A DNA stretch of 64,000 bases from Leisingera thetidis (GTDB taxonomy: Bacteria > Pseudomonadota > Alphaproteobacteria > Rhodobacterales > Rhodobacteraceae). The notes beneath the pieces were generated by a model that worked only from the letters and a program-made list of their open reading frames with translations, was not told the origin of the DNA and did not search any database. Of the stretch, positions 1 to 8,214 are shown piece by piece. A program made the position numbers and the translations under genes. The stretch spans positions 3,475,001-3,539,000 of the forward strand of contig NZ_CP109787.1 in assembly GCF_025857195.1 (NCBI RefSeq). Direction: 5' to 3'. The first letter of the stretch is position 1. Every line of letters starts with the position of its first letter.

Positions 1-140
1 AGGAAGTTGCCGTTTGCAGTCAGGATCGTGCCATCCGGTTTGAACTGGATCGTTGCCTGGGTGCGGTCAACCATATCGGCGACGATCCTGGCACTACTGT
101 CCAGTTCCGCGGTCTTTGCCGCTTTTGATTTGAAAAACAA
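1..140 (-). CDS. PAS-domain chemotaxis-type protein, N-terminal fragment
   Basis: Reading the minus strand from a TTG at 138-140 gives an open frame that leaves the window. The first ~46 residues contain QFKPDGTILTANGNF, the opening strands of a PAS sensor domain as found at the N terminus of PAS-containing methyl-accepting chemotaxis proteins of alphaproteobacteria. A GAGAGG ribosome-binding site lies 5-6 bases before the TTG, and no ATG in frame sits nearby. The PAS call is seen in the residues; the chemotaxis-receptor call is inference because the signalling domain is outside the window. It diverges from the histidine kinase at 492. Confidence 0.55.
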   Translation of the reverse strand, partial: MFFKSKAAKTAELDSSARIVADMVDRTQATIQFKPDGTILTANGNF

Positions 141-491
141 TACACCTCTCCGCGCGTTCCTGATTCTCCGGGCTCGGTATCAGGGTACCGTAAGACCACT
201 AGAGACTTCTTAACGCCGCCGTCCCGGCCAGGAGCGCGCAGCGCGGCGGCCCCGGCCGCACAGTACCCGCGGCCCGGCGCAGGCTTTCAGCCGTCCGGAG
301 CGCCGTCTTTCAGGCTGCACGATTGCGGTTAAGCAACCTTTAGGAGAAAAGTGGTAGAAAAAGTACTCATAGGATGTATTCTGCACATGAAACTTTGCAA
401 GTTGCTCCCTGGCTGATTTCTGGTGCGGAGCACCGCTTCAACGTGCGGTTTGGCCTCTGATTGGGCGCGGCAAAAACAGGAAGCAGCAGTG
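141..491. promoter_or_regulatory. Divergent intergenic region
   Basis: About 350 bases without a convincing gene separate the PAS/chemotaxis gene (minus) from the histidine kinase (plus). It should carry both promoters. The first half is very GC-rich with short inverted repeats near 225-260; the second half (330-420) is more AT-rich and is the better place for the kinase promoter. I see no operator I can name. Confidence 0.35.
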
Positions 492-1967
492 ATGACACTT
501 GTCCGGCCAATCGAAGCGGAACCGCTGTCCCTCTGGCGGAGCCGCCTCAAGTCCCAGGCGCACTATGCTGCGGTTCCGATGGCCGCCGCGGGCTTTCTGT
601 TTGACTATCTGACGCCGCTTGGCGTGGCGGCCGGCATTGTGTACGCCGCATTCTTCTTCTGCGCTGTCTGGTCAGCCAAGCCGAATGCGGCCTTCATTTA
701 TGCTGCAATTGCAACAGCACTGACGCTGGCGGGCTACGCGCTGTTCCACCGGATCGGCGTCCACGAGGGCGTGATCCTGGCAAACAGGCTGTTGGCGATC
801 CTGGCGCTTTGGATCATTGCCTTCACCGTCCACAAGCTGAAAGGCATTCAGCTTTCTCTGGAGCAGAAGCAAAGCGAACTGGCGGCCATACAGGACAACA
901 CTGTCGATGGGCTGATAACCATTGGCACTGACGGCGCCATCCAAAGCTACAACCGCGCCTGCCACCGGATCTTCGGGTACTCCCCCGGAGAAGCCATCGG
1001 CCGGAATATCAAATTCCTGATGCCCGAGCCCTACCACTCGGAACATGACGGCTACATCCGCGCCTTCCTGAAAACCGGGCACAAGAACGTTATCGGTGTC
1101 AGCCGGGAGGTGCGGGGGCGGCGCAAGGATGGCAGCACCTTTCCGCTCAGCCTGTCGGTCAGCGACGTGCAGGTCGGCCCGCACCGCCTGTTCAGCGGCA
1201 TCGTCCGCGACATTTCCGATCAGAAACGGACCGAGGCGGAACGGGAGCAGTTCGTGAAGGAACTGGCCCGGTCGAACCGCGACCTGGACGATTTTGTCTA
1301 TGTGGCCTCCCACGACCTGCGGGCGCCGCTGCGGGTGATCGGCAATGCCTCCCGCTGGCTGGAGGAGGATCTGGCTGGCACCCTAGACGACGAGAGCCGC
1401 GAAAACCTGCAATTGCTCCGCTCCCGGGTTTCGCGGATGGAACGGCTGCTGGATGATCTGCACGAATACTCCCGGGCCGGACGCAGGACGGACAGCCGCG
1501 ACCAGGAAATCATGACGGGCGACGTGCTGATGCAGGAGGTCCTGATGCTGATTGACCAGCCCGGGGGGTTCACGATCAACATCGCCCCTGATTTCGCCCG
1601 CATCCAGCTGCCGAACATGCCGCTGAAACAGATTTTCGCAAACCTGATCTCCAACGGAATCAAGCATAGCGAGACCGGCACCGGCGTGATTGATGTGTCG
1701 GTGAAGGACGCCGGGGATCACTATGTCTTTTCGGTGGCCGACGACGGGCCCGGCATCGATCCCGAGTATCACGAGCAGATCTTCAAGATGTTCCAGACGC
1801 TGAAGTCGCGTGACGAGGTCGAGGGCAGCGGCATCGGCCTGGCGATCGTCAAGAAACACGTTGAGTACGGCGGCGGCGAGGTAACAGTCAAATCCGCGCC
1901 GGGGGAAGGCTGCGAATTCCGCTTCACCTGGCCCAAGCCGCGGACCGCCCGGGAAGGAGGTGCCTAG
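492..1967 (+). CDS. Membrane PAS sensor histidine kinase with FixL-type heme signature
   Basis: A 491-residue kinase. Four hydrophobic segments lie at about residues 20-125, then one PAS domain (about 130-255), a short coil, a DHp helix with SHDLRAPLR (phospho-acceptor His274) and a HATPase domain with N, DDGPGID and GSGIGLAI boxes. The PAS domain resembles FixL: it has SEHDGY with His185 where FixL has the proximal heme ligand, and VIGVSR with Arg205 where FixL has the distal arginine; the spacing of 20 residues equals His200-Arg220 of Bradyrhizobium FixL. The start at 492 follows AGGAAG; an upstream in-frame start at 423 is less likely. The response-regulator gene begins one base after the stop codon, so the two are a pair. 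Heme binding is inference. Confidence 0.85.
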   Translation: MTLVRPIEAEPLSLWRSRLKSQAHYAAVPMAAAGFLFDYLTPLGVAAGIVYAAFFFCAVWSAKPNAAFIYAAIATALTLAGYALFHRIGVHEGVILANRLLAILALWIIAFTVHKLKGIQLSLEQKQSELAAIQDNTVDGLITIGTDGAIQSYNRACHRIFGYSPGEAIGRNIKFLMPEPYHSEHDGYIRAFLKTGHKNVIGVSREVRGRRKDGSTFPLSLSVSDVQVGPHRLFSGIVRDISDQKRTEAEREQFVKELARSNRDLDDFVYVASHDLRAPLRVIGNASRWLEEDLAGTLDDESRENLQLLRSRVSRMERLLDDLHEYSRAGRRTDSRDQEIMTGDVLMQEVLMLIDQPGGFTINIAPDFARIQLPNMPLKQIFANLISNGIKHSETGTGVIDVSVKDAGDHYVFSVADDGPGIDPEYHEQIFKMFQTLKSRDEVEGSGIGLAIVKKHVEYGGGEVTVKSAPGEGCEFRFTWPKPRTAREGGA

Positions 1968-2429
1968 ATGGCCGACAGCATCAAGGCTTATGGCGGCCAG
2001 AAAGAACTGAAGATTCTTCTGGTCGAAGATGACAGCGGCGACGCCAAGGCCGTTCTGCGGGCGTTCCGGCAGGTCAAGGTCGCCAACGGGATCACCCGGG
2101 CAACCGACGGCGTCGAGGCGCTCGATATCCTGCGGGGGACCGGCGGCAAGGAAAAGTTCGAACCGCCCTACGTGCTGCTGGCCGACATCAACATGCCGCG
2201 GATGAATGGCATCGAACTGGTCCAGGAACTGCGCAGCGACCCTGAACTGAGCAAAACAGTGGTCTTCTTCCTGACCACCTCAAGCCACGAGCAGGACATC
2301 AATGCGGCATACGGCCTGAATGCTGCAGGCTATATCGTCAAAGAAACGGCGGGGCACGATTTTCTGCAGCTTGTCGATATGGTTGGCCGCTATTGGCGGA
2401 TTGTCGAGTTTCCCATCCCCGCGGCCTGA
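1968..2429 (+). CDS. Single-domain response regulator (Rcp1-like)
   Basis: A 153-residue stand-alone receiver domain. Visible marks are the acidic pair in LVEDD, the phospho-acceptor Asp73 in ADINMP, the Thr/Ser switch at FLTTSS and the lysine in YIVKET. The long loop between helix 2 and strand 3 is typical of the Rcp1 class that partners phytochrome-like and other HWE/HisKA kinases. The gene starts directly after the kinase stop, so it is almost certainly the kinase's target. It has no output domain; it must act by protein contact or by passing phosphate to another protein. Confidence 0.85.
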   Translation: MADSIKAYGGQKELKILLVEDDSGDAKAVLRAFRQVKVANGITRATDGVEALDILRGTGGKEKFEPPYVLLADINMPRMNGIELVQELRSDPELSKTVVFFLTTSSHEQDINAAYGLNAAGYIVKETAGHDFLQLVDMVGRYWRIVEFPIPAA

Positions 2430-2799
2430 CCCCTTGCCGCTGCCCGGTGTTTTCCGGGATGCACCGCTCGTCTGCCTTCCGTCCGGGGGCCCGGCATGCC
2501 GCCAGGGCCGGTGCAGGAAGCCCCGCAGGAGCCAGGCCACAGCCGCAGACCTTCGTGAAGGATCCGAAAGCGCACGCGGCAGGCGCGGCCGGAGAGGGGC
2601 ATTGCGGCGCGCTGCGCCAGCCTGGCTTCCGCGAGCCCGCATCGGGCCGGGTTTTCGAATTCACTCTCGGACAGCGGCTCTGCCCGTCCGGCCAAGTCCC
2701 GCGGCCCTGGGAACCGGGGCTTGCCAGCCGCGGCCCGCCAAACAAGAAAGGCCGCCCCAACCGGAGCGGCCTTTGCTGAAATCGGATCCGTCTGGCGGC
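2430..2799. other. Convergent intergenic region
   Basis: About 370 bases between the response regulator (plus) and rplT (minus). It is GC-rich and holds no gene with recognisable residues. The only clear element is the terminator of the rplT transcript at 2747-2774. Confidence 0.4.
2747..2774 (-). terminator. Terminator after rplT
   Basis: A perfect 9-bp stem, AAAGGCCGC (2747-2755) and GCGGCCTTT (2766-2774), with a 10-base loop. Read on the minus strand it is followed by CTTGTTTGG, so it fits an intrinsic terminator for the rpmI-rplT transcript. Confidence 0.75.
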
Positions 2800-3165
2800 T
2801 TAGGCTGCCAGCGCGTCCTGTGCCTGGCGCACGATGGCACCAAAGGCTTCGGGCTCGTGCACGGCCAGGTCGGCCAGAACCTTGCGGTCCACTTCGATGC
2901 CGGCCAGGGTCAGGCCGTTGATGAAGCGGGAGTAGGTCAGCGCTTCGTCATGCGAACGCACAGCAGCGTTGATCCGCTGGATCCACAGCGCGCGGAAGTT
3001 GCGCTTGCGGTTCTTGCGGTCGCGGGTTGCATACTGGTTCGCCTTGTCGACGGCCTGACGGGCAACCTTGAAGGTGTTCTTGCGGCGGCCGTAGTAACCT
3101 TTGGCTGCCTTGATGACCTTCTTGTGACGGGCGTGAGTCGTGGTACCACCTTTAACGCGGGACAT
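2800..3165 (-). CDS. rplT: 50S ribosomal protein L20
   Basis: A 121-residue basic protein with the L20 hallmarks MSRVKGG at the start, KGYYGRRKN and [11 protein letters not shown]20 binds 23S rRNA early in 50S assembly. Length and ends match the family. It lies 14 bases after rpmI, the usual rpmI-rplT pair; infC is not next to it here. An AGGAGA site precedes the start and a strong terminator follows the stop. Confidence 0.97.
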   Translation of the reverse strand: MSRVKGGTTTHARHKKVIKAAKGYYGRRKNTFKVARQAVDKANQYATRDRKNRKRNFRALWIQRINAAVRSHDEALTYSRFINGLTLAGIEVDRKVLADLAVHEPEAFGAIVRQAQDALAA

Positions 3166-3179
3166 ATCTCAATCTCCTC

Positions 3180-3380
3180 TTAGCGGTCGTAGGGCATGAA
3201 GCCCTTGACGATCTTTGCGTCGGGGGCCGACAGGGTGGTGGTGCCGCGGGCGTCACGGATGAACTTGCGGGTCCGCTTGATCATGCCGTGGCGCTTGCCG
3301 GCCTGACCTGCCATGACCTTGCCAGTGGCAGTCACCTTGAAGCGCTTCTTGGCGCTCGACTTTGTCTTCATCTTGGGCAT
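3180..3380 (-). CDS. rpmI: 50S ribosomal protein L35
   Basis: A 66-residue protein beginning [14 protein letters not shown] with KRHGMIKRT in the middle, both diagnostic of L35. The start at 3380 is set by GGAGACGG seven bases upstream; the reading frame is open further upstream but that stretch has no L35 similarity. It is the first gene of the ribosomal pair and is preceded by the broken small membrane gene and pyk in the same direction. Confidence 0.97.
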   Translation of the reverse strand: MPKMKTKSSAKKRFKVTATGKVMAGQAGKRHGMIKRTRKFIRDARGTTTLSAPDAKIVKGFMPYDR

Positions 3381-3498
3381 TTCCGTCTCCTTCAATGCAG
3401 GTTCGCTAGACGCGCGACTCGGCATGCCTAAGAAAGGCCGGCCGCGCGGAACAGGGCTGCCCAATACGCAATGCTTGGCCGGGGGGCAAGCGGTTTCT

Positions 3499-3720
3499 CT
3501 ACAGAAGGGTTCCGAGAACCCGGAAAAACGCATCCGGGATCTCCTCCATGCGGTATCCGCCGGGTTTCATCACCACCGCATATGTGATCAGGCCGATTGC
3601 GATCACGATGGTCAGCAGCGAGGCCCGCGGCGGGCGCCGCTAGCTGAAAGCCGACAAGATCGACGGCACCGAAAAGCCGGCAATCACCAGCCCCGCGATC
3701 AGCGGCAGATCCGTATCCAT
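3499..3720 (-). pseudogene. Small two-helix membrane protein interrupted by an in-frame amber codon
   Basis: From ATG 3718-3720 the minus strand reads MDTDLPLIAGLVIAGFSVPS, continues to FS and then meets TAG at 3640-3642 (codon 27). The same frame carries on without further stops through RRPPRAS, a second hydrophobic segment, [11 protein letters not shown] and a stop at 3499-3501, 73 codons in all. Both halves look like one conserved small membrane protein of Rhodobacterales found next to pyk; an acidic residue is usual at the broken position, so one base change (for example GAG to TAG) would explain it. It may be a true nonsense mutation, a sequencing error or readthrough. It lies between pyk and rpmI in the same direction. 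Confidence 0.6.
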
Positions 3721-3865
3721 GCGCCCGTTCCCTCGTTCCACGTTGAACAACGAGGAAAATGGTAGGCGCCCGCAGCCCGTTTTCAATTCGCGGCATCCGC
3801 GGCGGGCCGCGGCAGGCGGCAGCCGGATGCTTGCTCCCTGCGGCTTGCGGCCGGGAGGAGCCCGG

Positions 3866-5311
3866 TCACTCCGGGTCGGTGCTGTAGATCAGCCGTTCAT
3901 CGCAGGGGGCAATCCGCAGGATATTGGTCGTGCCCGGCACATTGAAGGGCACCCCCGCGGTGACCACGATCTGGTCGCCTTCGCTGGCATAGCCCCCCGC
4001 CCGCGCCGCCCGCGCCGCACTCACCACTGCGCCCTTGAAGCGGTCCAGTTCCGGCGTCATCACGCATTTGCAGCCCCAGCTGAGGCAAAGCCGCCGCGCC
4101 GTGGCGCTGACCGGCGTCATCGCGATGATCGGCACCCCCGGACGCTCACGTGCGGTCAGCAGCGCGGTGGTGCCCGACTGGGTAAAGCAGCAGATCGCCT
4201 TGATCTCGGTCTTCTCGGCAATCTCCCGCGCCGCCGCCACGATGCCGTCGGCCACGGTGGTCCCCTTGGCCGAGCGCGAAGCGGTGATGATCTGGGTATA
4301 GGTCGGGTCGGCCTCGACCTCGATGGCCACCTTGTCCATGGTCTGCACCGCCTCGATGGGGTACTGGCCGGCCGCGGATTCGGCGCTCAGCATCACCGCG
4401 TCGGCGCCCTCGTAGATGGCAGTGGCCACATCCGAGACTTCGGCCCGGGTCGGCATCGGGCTTTCGATCATGCTTTCCAGCATCTGGGTCGCCACGATCA
4501 CCGGCTTGGCCGCGGCCCGGCACTTGCGCACCAGCCGTTTCTGGATCGGCGGCACCGCCGCCACCGGCAGCTCAACCCCCAGGTCGCCGCGCGCCACCAT
4601 GATGCCGTCGGAGGCATCCAGGATCGCCTCGAAATCCTCCACCGCCTGCGGCTTCTCGATCTTCGACAGCACCGCCGCGCGGCCATCGGCCAGCGCCCGC
4701 GCCTCATAAACGTCCTTGGCCCGCTGCACAAACGACAGCGCCAGCCAGTCCACGCCCAGGGCGCAGACAAATTCCAGATCCGCCCGGTCCTTCTCCGACA
4801 GCGCCGCCAGCGGCAGCACCACATCCGGCACGTTCACCCCCTTGCGGTTGGAAATGGTGCCGCCGGTCTCCACGATGCAATCGGCGAAATCCAGGCCGCA
4901 ATCCTCCACCGCCAGACGGATCTTGCCGTCATTGACCAAAAGATGCGCCCCCGGCTCCAGCGCCTGGAAGATCTCCGGATGCGGCAGGCACACACGGTTC
5001 ACGTCGCCCTCCGCCTCGTCCAGGTCGAGCCGGAACCTGGCGCCCGCCTCCAGCTCCTCGGCCCCCTTGGCAAAGACGCCGACGCGCAGCTTGGGGCCCT
5101 GCAAATCCGCCAGAATCGCAATCGGGCTGTCCAGGTCCTGTTCCACCTGGCGGATGATCTTGTGCTTTTCGGCGATCTCCGGGTGGCTGCCGTGCGACAT
5201 GTTCAGCCGGAACACATCGGCGCCGGCCTCATGCAGGGCGCGGATGGTCTCATAGGTGTCCGAAGCCGGCCCCAGGGTGGCGACAATCTTCACATTGCGC
5301 GAGCGTTTCAT
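3866..5311 (-). CDS. pyk: Pyruvate kinase
   Basis: A 481-residue enzyme that converts phosphoenolpyruvate and ADP to pyruvate and ATP. Visible motifs are the N-terminal KIVATLGPAS, FRLNMSHG, the substrate-site SKIEKPQ, MVARGDLGVE, the active-site segment ATQMLESM and TRAEVSDVA, and a C-terminal allosteric-type domain from about residue 350. Length is normal. It is the first gene of a minus-strand group that continues with the broken small membrane gene and rpmI-rplT. The divergent neighbour at 5431 shares a 119-base promoter region. Confidence 0.96.
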   Translation of the reverse strand: MKRSRNVKIVATLGPASDTYETIRALHEAGADVFRLNMSHGSHPEIAEKHKIIRQVEQDLDSPIAILADLQGPKLRVGVFAKGAEELEAGARFRLDLDEAEGDVNRVCLPHPEIFQALEPGAHLLVNDGKIRLAVEDCGLDFADCIVETGGTISNRKGVNVPDVVLPLAALSEKDRADLEFVCALGVDWLALSFVQRAKDVYEARALADGRAAVLSKIEKPQAVEDFEAILDASDGIMVARGDLGVELPVAAVPPIQKRLVRKCRAAAKPVIVATQMLESMIESPMPTRAEVSDVATAIYEGADAVMLSAESAAGQYPIEAVQTMDKVAIEVEADPTYTQIITASRSAKGTTVADGIVAAAREIAEKTEIKAICCFTQSGTTALLTARERPGVPIIAMTPVSATARRLCLSWGCKCVMTPELDRFKGAVVSAARAARAGGYASEGDQIVVTAGVPFNVPGTTNILRIAPCDERLIYSTDPE

Positions 5312-5430
5312 AGGGGTCTTCTCCTCCGGACCTGAAATATGTTACCGCAAACAGCGTTGAGGTGCTTATCCCCCAATTCCCATTCTGCCGCAACTCCCGT
5401 AAACAGCTTGCGGCAAAACATATCAGGCTC

Positions 5431-6168
5431 ATGACATACACACCGTTTTTTGTTCACGGCGCAGACCGCCCCGCCCGCTGGCTGATCACCTGCGATCACG
5501 CAACCAACCATGTGCCGCATTTCGCCGGCGGCGGCGACCTTGGCCTCCCGCGCGAGGATATGGAACGCCACATCGCCTATGACGTCGGCGCCTATGAGGT
5601 GTCGAAGCTCTTGGGCGAGATGCTGGACGCGCCGGTGGTGGCCTCCAACTTCTCGCGCCTGGTGATCGATCCCAACCGCGGCGAGGATGATCCGACCCTG
5701 CTGATGAAGCTCTACGACGGCACCATCATTCCCGCCAACCGCCACGCCGGCGGGGCCGCGCTGAAGGAGCGGCTGGAAAACTGCTACCGCCCCTACCACC
5801 GGGCGCTGGCGCGGCTGGCGGAACGCCCGCGCACGGTGATCGTCTCGGTCCACTCCTTCACCCGCCAGCTGCGCGGACGGCCGCCGCGGCCCTGGGAGAT
5901 CGGCATCCTGTTCCCCGAAGGCGAGCGGTTTTCGCCCTTTGTGATTGATGAGCTGAACCGCGAGGACGGCCTCTGCGTCGGCGTCAACGAACCCTACACC
6001 GGCTACCTGCCGGGCGACGCGATCGAGACCCACGCCACCAAACCGGGCCGCCCCAACACGCTGGTCGAGCTCCGGAATGACCTGATTGCCGAACACACCG
6101 GCCAGCATGAATGGGCCGAACGGCTGGCCGGCGTCCTGCCGCGGGCCTTGGCGGCCTCCGGTCTCTGA
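5431..6168 (+). CDS. N-formylglutamate amidohydrolase family protein
   Basis: A 245-residue member of the N-formylglutamate amidohydrolase (FGase) family. ITCDHATNHVP near the N terminus, the metal-site region NFSRLVIDPNR and SVHSFTRQ are family marks; the enzyme class releases formate from N-formylglutamate in histidine breakdown, but this short form is common in Rhodobacterales outside hut operons, so the exact substrate is unknown. I chose the ATG at 5431 because conservation begins there; an in-frame ATG at 5362 would add 23 residues with no family similarity. It diverges from pyk and is followed by the palindrome cluster at 6171-6272. Confidence 0.8.
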   Translation: MTYTPFFVHGADRPARWLITCDHATNHVPHFAGGGDLGLPREDMERHIAYDVGAYEVSKLLGEMLDAPVVASNFSRLVIDPNRGEDDPTLLMKLYDGTIIPANRHAGGAALKERLENCYRPYHRALARLAERPRTVIVSVHSFTRQLRGRPPRPWEIGILFPEGERFSPFVIDELNREDGLCVGVNEPYTGYLPGDAIETHATKPGRPNTLVELRNDLIAEHTGQHEWAERLAGVLPRALAASGL

Positions 6169-6170
6169 CG

Positions 6171-6272
6171 CCGGAATTCGGCACGAATTCCGGCCAGGAA
6201 AAATCGATTTTTCCTGGCCGTTTCCCGCGCCGGGAAACGGCTGACAGCGCCTGCGCGGCATTGCAGGGCGCT
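6171..6272. repeat. Four consecutive palindromes
   Basis: Four stem-loops follow one another almost without gaps: CCGGAATTCG/CGAATTCCGG with a 3-base loop (6171-6193), a perfect 24-base palindrome whose left half is CCAGGAAAAATC (6194-6217), CCGTTTCCCG/CGGGAAACGG with a 3-base loop (6218-6240), and AGCGCCTGC/GCAGGGCGCT with one bulge (6246-6272). The second, with its A and T tracts, could terminate transcription in either direction. The remaining three have no obvious role. Confidence 0.8.
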
Positions 6273-6329
6273 CCTGGCGCCCCCATATTCCAATACGGAA
6301 ACGCGGGCAACACCGGCAAAGAAGCCGCA

Positions 6330-6569
6330 ATGACCCAGGAAACCCTCTCCGCCTTCTTCGGCTGGCTGACCGTTTTGCATCTCGGACTGTTCACCCTGTC
6401 CGCCATACTGGTCCTGCTTGCGCGGGATTGGGCCGCAAGCCTTCATGCCCGCATGTTCGGGCTGGCGCCCGCGGATGTCAGCCTCACCATCTACCGCTGG
6501 CTCGGCACCTACAAGCTCATGATCTTCGCCACCGCACTGGGGCCCTGGATCGCCTTGCAGCTGATCTGA
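6330..6569 (+). CDS. Small two-helix membrane protein (DUF6868-like)
   Basis: A 79-residue protein with two hydrophobic helices, one near residues 11-32 and one near 60-78, separated by HARMFGLAPADVSL. Residue pattern and size fit the DUF6868 family of unknown function. The ATG at 6330 lies 57 bases after the palindrome cluster and there is no strong ribosome-binding site; longer in-frame starts upstream translate through the palindromes and are not credible. Confidence 0.6.
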   Translation: MTQETLSAFFGWLTVLHLGLFTLSAILVLLARDWAASLHARMFGLAPADVSLTIYRWLGTYKLMIFATALGPWIALQLI

Positions 6570-6651
6570 TCCCGCCGCGTGGACCCATTGCCCGCCCCTG
6601 CCCCGGCTGCTAGGCCTTCGGGGACGCGAAATTCACTCCGGAGTGCCCGCC

Positions 6652-6966
6652 ATGGACAAGCAGACCGAAATTGAAATCCAGGCCGCCGCCTTCCGCCGCC
6701 TGCAGAAGCACCTGATGGAAGACCGCACCGATGTGCAGAACATCGACCTGATGAACCTGGCCGGCTTCTGCCGCAACTGCCTGGCGCGCTGGTACCAGGA
6801 GGCCGCCGGCGAACGCGGCATCGAAATGGACAAGACCGAGGCGCGGGAAATCTACTACGGCATGACCATGGCCGAGTGGAAAGCCAACCACCAGACCGAG
6901 GCCGGCGCCGGCAAACAGGCCGCCTTCGAGGTGGCGTTCAAGGAAAACGTGACGGACAAGACGTAG
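6652..6966 (+). CDS. DUF1244 family protein
   Basis: A 104-residue soluble protein beginning MDKQTEIEIQAAAFRRLQ, with LAGFCRNCLARWY (two cysteines) and EAREIYYGMTMAEW. These are the marks of the DUF1244 family (SMc04008-like), small proteins of unknown function widespread in proteobacteria. The start at 6652 is placed by GGAG eight bases upstream; a GTG at 6643 is possible. Its 3' end overlaps the convergent EamA transporter by 29 bases. Confidence 0.8.
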   Translation: MDKQTEIEIQAAAFRRLQKHLMEDRTDVQNIDLMNLAGFCRNCLARWYQEAAGERGIEMDKTEAREIYYGMTMAEWKANHQTEAGAGKQAAFEVAFKENVTDKT

Positions 6967-7831
6967 GCGCCTCCCGGCGCCCGCGGGCGGGCGGTTTCTG
7001 CGCCCAGAGAACGGCTGTAAAAATCACCGCGCCGCCTGCAAGCGTCTCCAGCCCCGGACGTTCGGCAAGGATCAAAAAGGCCAGCAGCGGCGCCAGCGGG
7101 GTCTCCAGCGCCGACAGCAGCGCGGTTTCCGCCGCAGGCAGCCGCCGCGCCCCCTCGCACAGAGTGACCGAGGCCACCGCAAACACCAGTCCGAACAGGA
7201 TCAGCAGCGGCATCTCAGCTGCCGGAACCTCCGCCACCGGGGTGCAGGCCGCCGCCACCGGCAGCAGCAGCAGCGACGCCGCCGCATTCGGCAATGCTGC
7301 CGGCACCCCCGGCCATTTGCGGTAGGCGGTCATGACCGCCGCCATCATCAGCGTCATGAACAGCGCCAGCCCGTCGCCTGCCAGGCTGCCCTGCCCCGAT
7401 GGCCCGGACACAATGACCGCCACCCCGCCCAGCGCTGCCAAACCGGCCAGCACAACCCGGCGCCGCGGCCTTTCGCGCAGCGTCAGCCAGGCCAGCCCGG
7501 CAGCCGCAAACGGCGCCGCGGCATAGATCAGCGCCACGTTGGCCACGCTGCTCAGCTTGAAGGCCGGGATGAAGGCGGCACTGCCCGCCGCGCCCAGCAC
7601 CGCAATCAGCAGGGCGCGCCTGTCAAAGGCCCGCACCTCCGCAGCAAGCTGCCCGCGCACGGCCAGATAGGCCAGCGTCAGCCCCGCTGCCGCCAGCCCG
7701 CGCCAGAAGAGGATCGCCCAGGCCGCCGCGGTGACGGAGCGGGTGAAGATCCCCGCCGAGCTGAACACCGCCGCCGAAACCACCACAAGAAACACGCCTG
7801 CCGCGCGCCGCTGCACAAGTCCTGCCGGCAT
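6938..7831 (-). CDS. EamA/DMT-family permease
   Basis: A 297-residue inner-membrane protein with about ten hydrophobic helices in two EamA repeats, the first starting near residue 10 and the second near 155. It belongs to the drug/metabolite transporter superfamily; the substrate cannot be read from the sequence. The start codon follows GGAGGG. The last 29 bases overlap the 3' end of the DUF1244 gene in the opposite direction. Confidence 0.8.
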   Translation of the reverse strand: MPAGLVQRRAAGVFLVVVSAAVFSSAGIFTRSVTAAAWAILFWRGLAAAGLTLAYLAVRGQLAAEVRAFDRRALLIAVLGAAGSAAFIPAFKLSSVANVALIYAAAPFAAAGLAWLTLRERPRRRVVLAGLAALGGVAVIVSGPSGQGSLAGDGLALFMTLMMAAVMTAYRKWPGVPAALPNAAASLLLLPVAAACTPVAEVPAAEMPLLILFGLVFAVASVTLCEGARRLPAAETALLSALETPLAPLLAFLILAERPGLETLAGGAVIFTAVLWAQKPPARGRREAPTSCPSRFP

Positions 7832-8214
7832 ACCCGCCCTCCATTCCGCCGGCGGCCGGTCTATCAGCCGCCTGCTGCCAGCTGTGTGTCAGCAGTGCAG
7901 GCGTCCCCGCTGCCAGGCGGGCGCGGATTGTCCGGAGACCGGACCGCCCGGAGCCCCCGCACGCAGACGGACAGCGCGCCGTCAAAGACGTGCCGCCGTT
8001 CTTTGCCAGACACGTCCCCACCCCGCACAGCGGCGCCACCGCCCATCTGCTGGCTGACGGCGGGCAGCTGACCGCGCGGGAACGGCTGCCTGATGCCAGG
8101 GCCTCAGCGGAAAAGGCGCTGGCGAAATGCCACACCCGAAAATGCGGAATCCGCCTTGCTCCGCCTGCTCAACGCAAGAATACAGCGGCACCGCAATCCA
8201 AGCGAAAGCCCCCA
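7832..8214. other. Intergenic region
   Basis: About 380 bases between the divergently placed EamA gene and the small secreted protein. GC-rich open frames cross it but none has recognisable residues. I see no clear operator. Confidence 0.35.

Noticed and set aside
2320..3183. Long plus-strand open frames over rplT/rpmI and similar long frames antisense to pyk, fdsA and fabB
   Set aside because: They mirror the codon structure of the real genes on the other strand, have Arg/Ala/Gly-rich residues and no family marks.
3428..3796. 122-codon minus-strand frame between pyk and rpmI
   Set aside because: It is out of frame with the conserved small membrane protein, whose residues make sense only with the amber codon.
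6171..6193. GAATTCGGCACGA resembles the EcoRI adaptor of cDNA libraries
   Set aside because: The string is one arm and loop of a perfect palindrome and is flanked by two more palindromes in native context, so vector contamination is unlikely.
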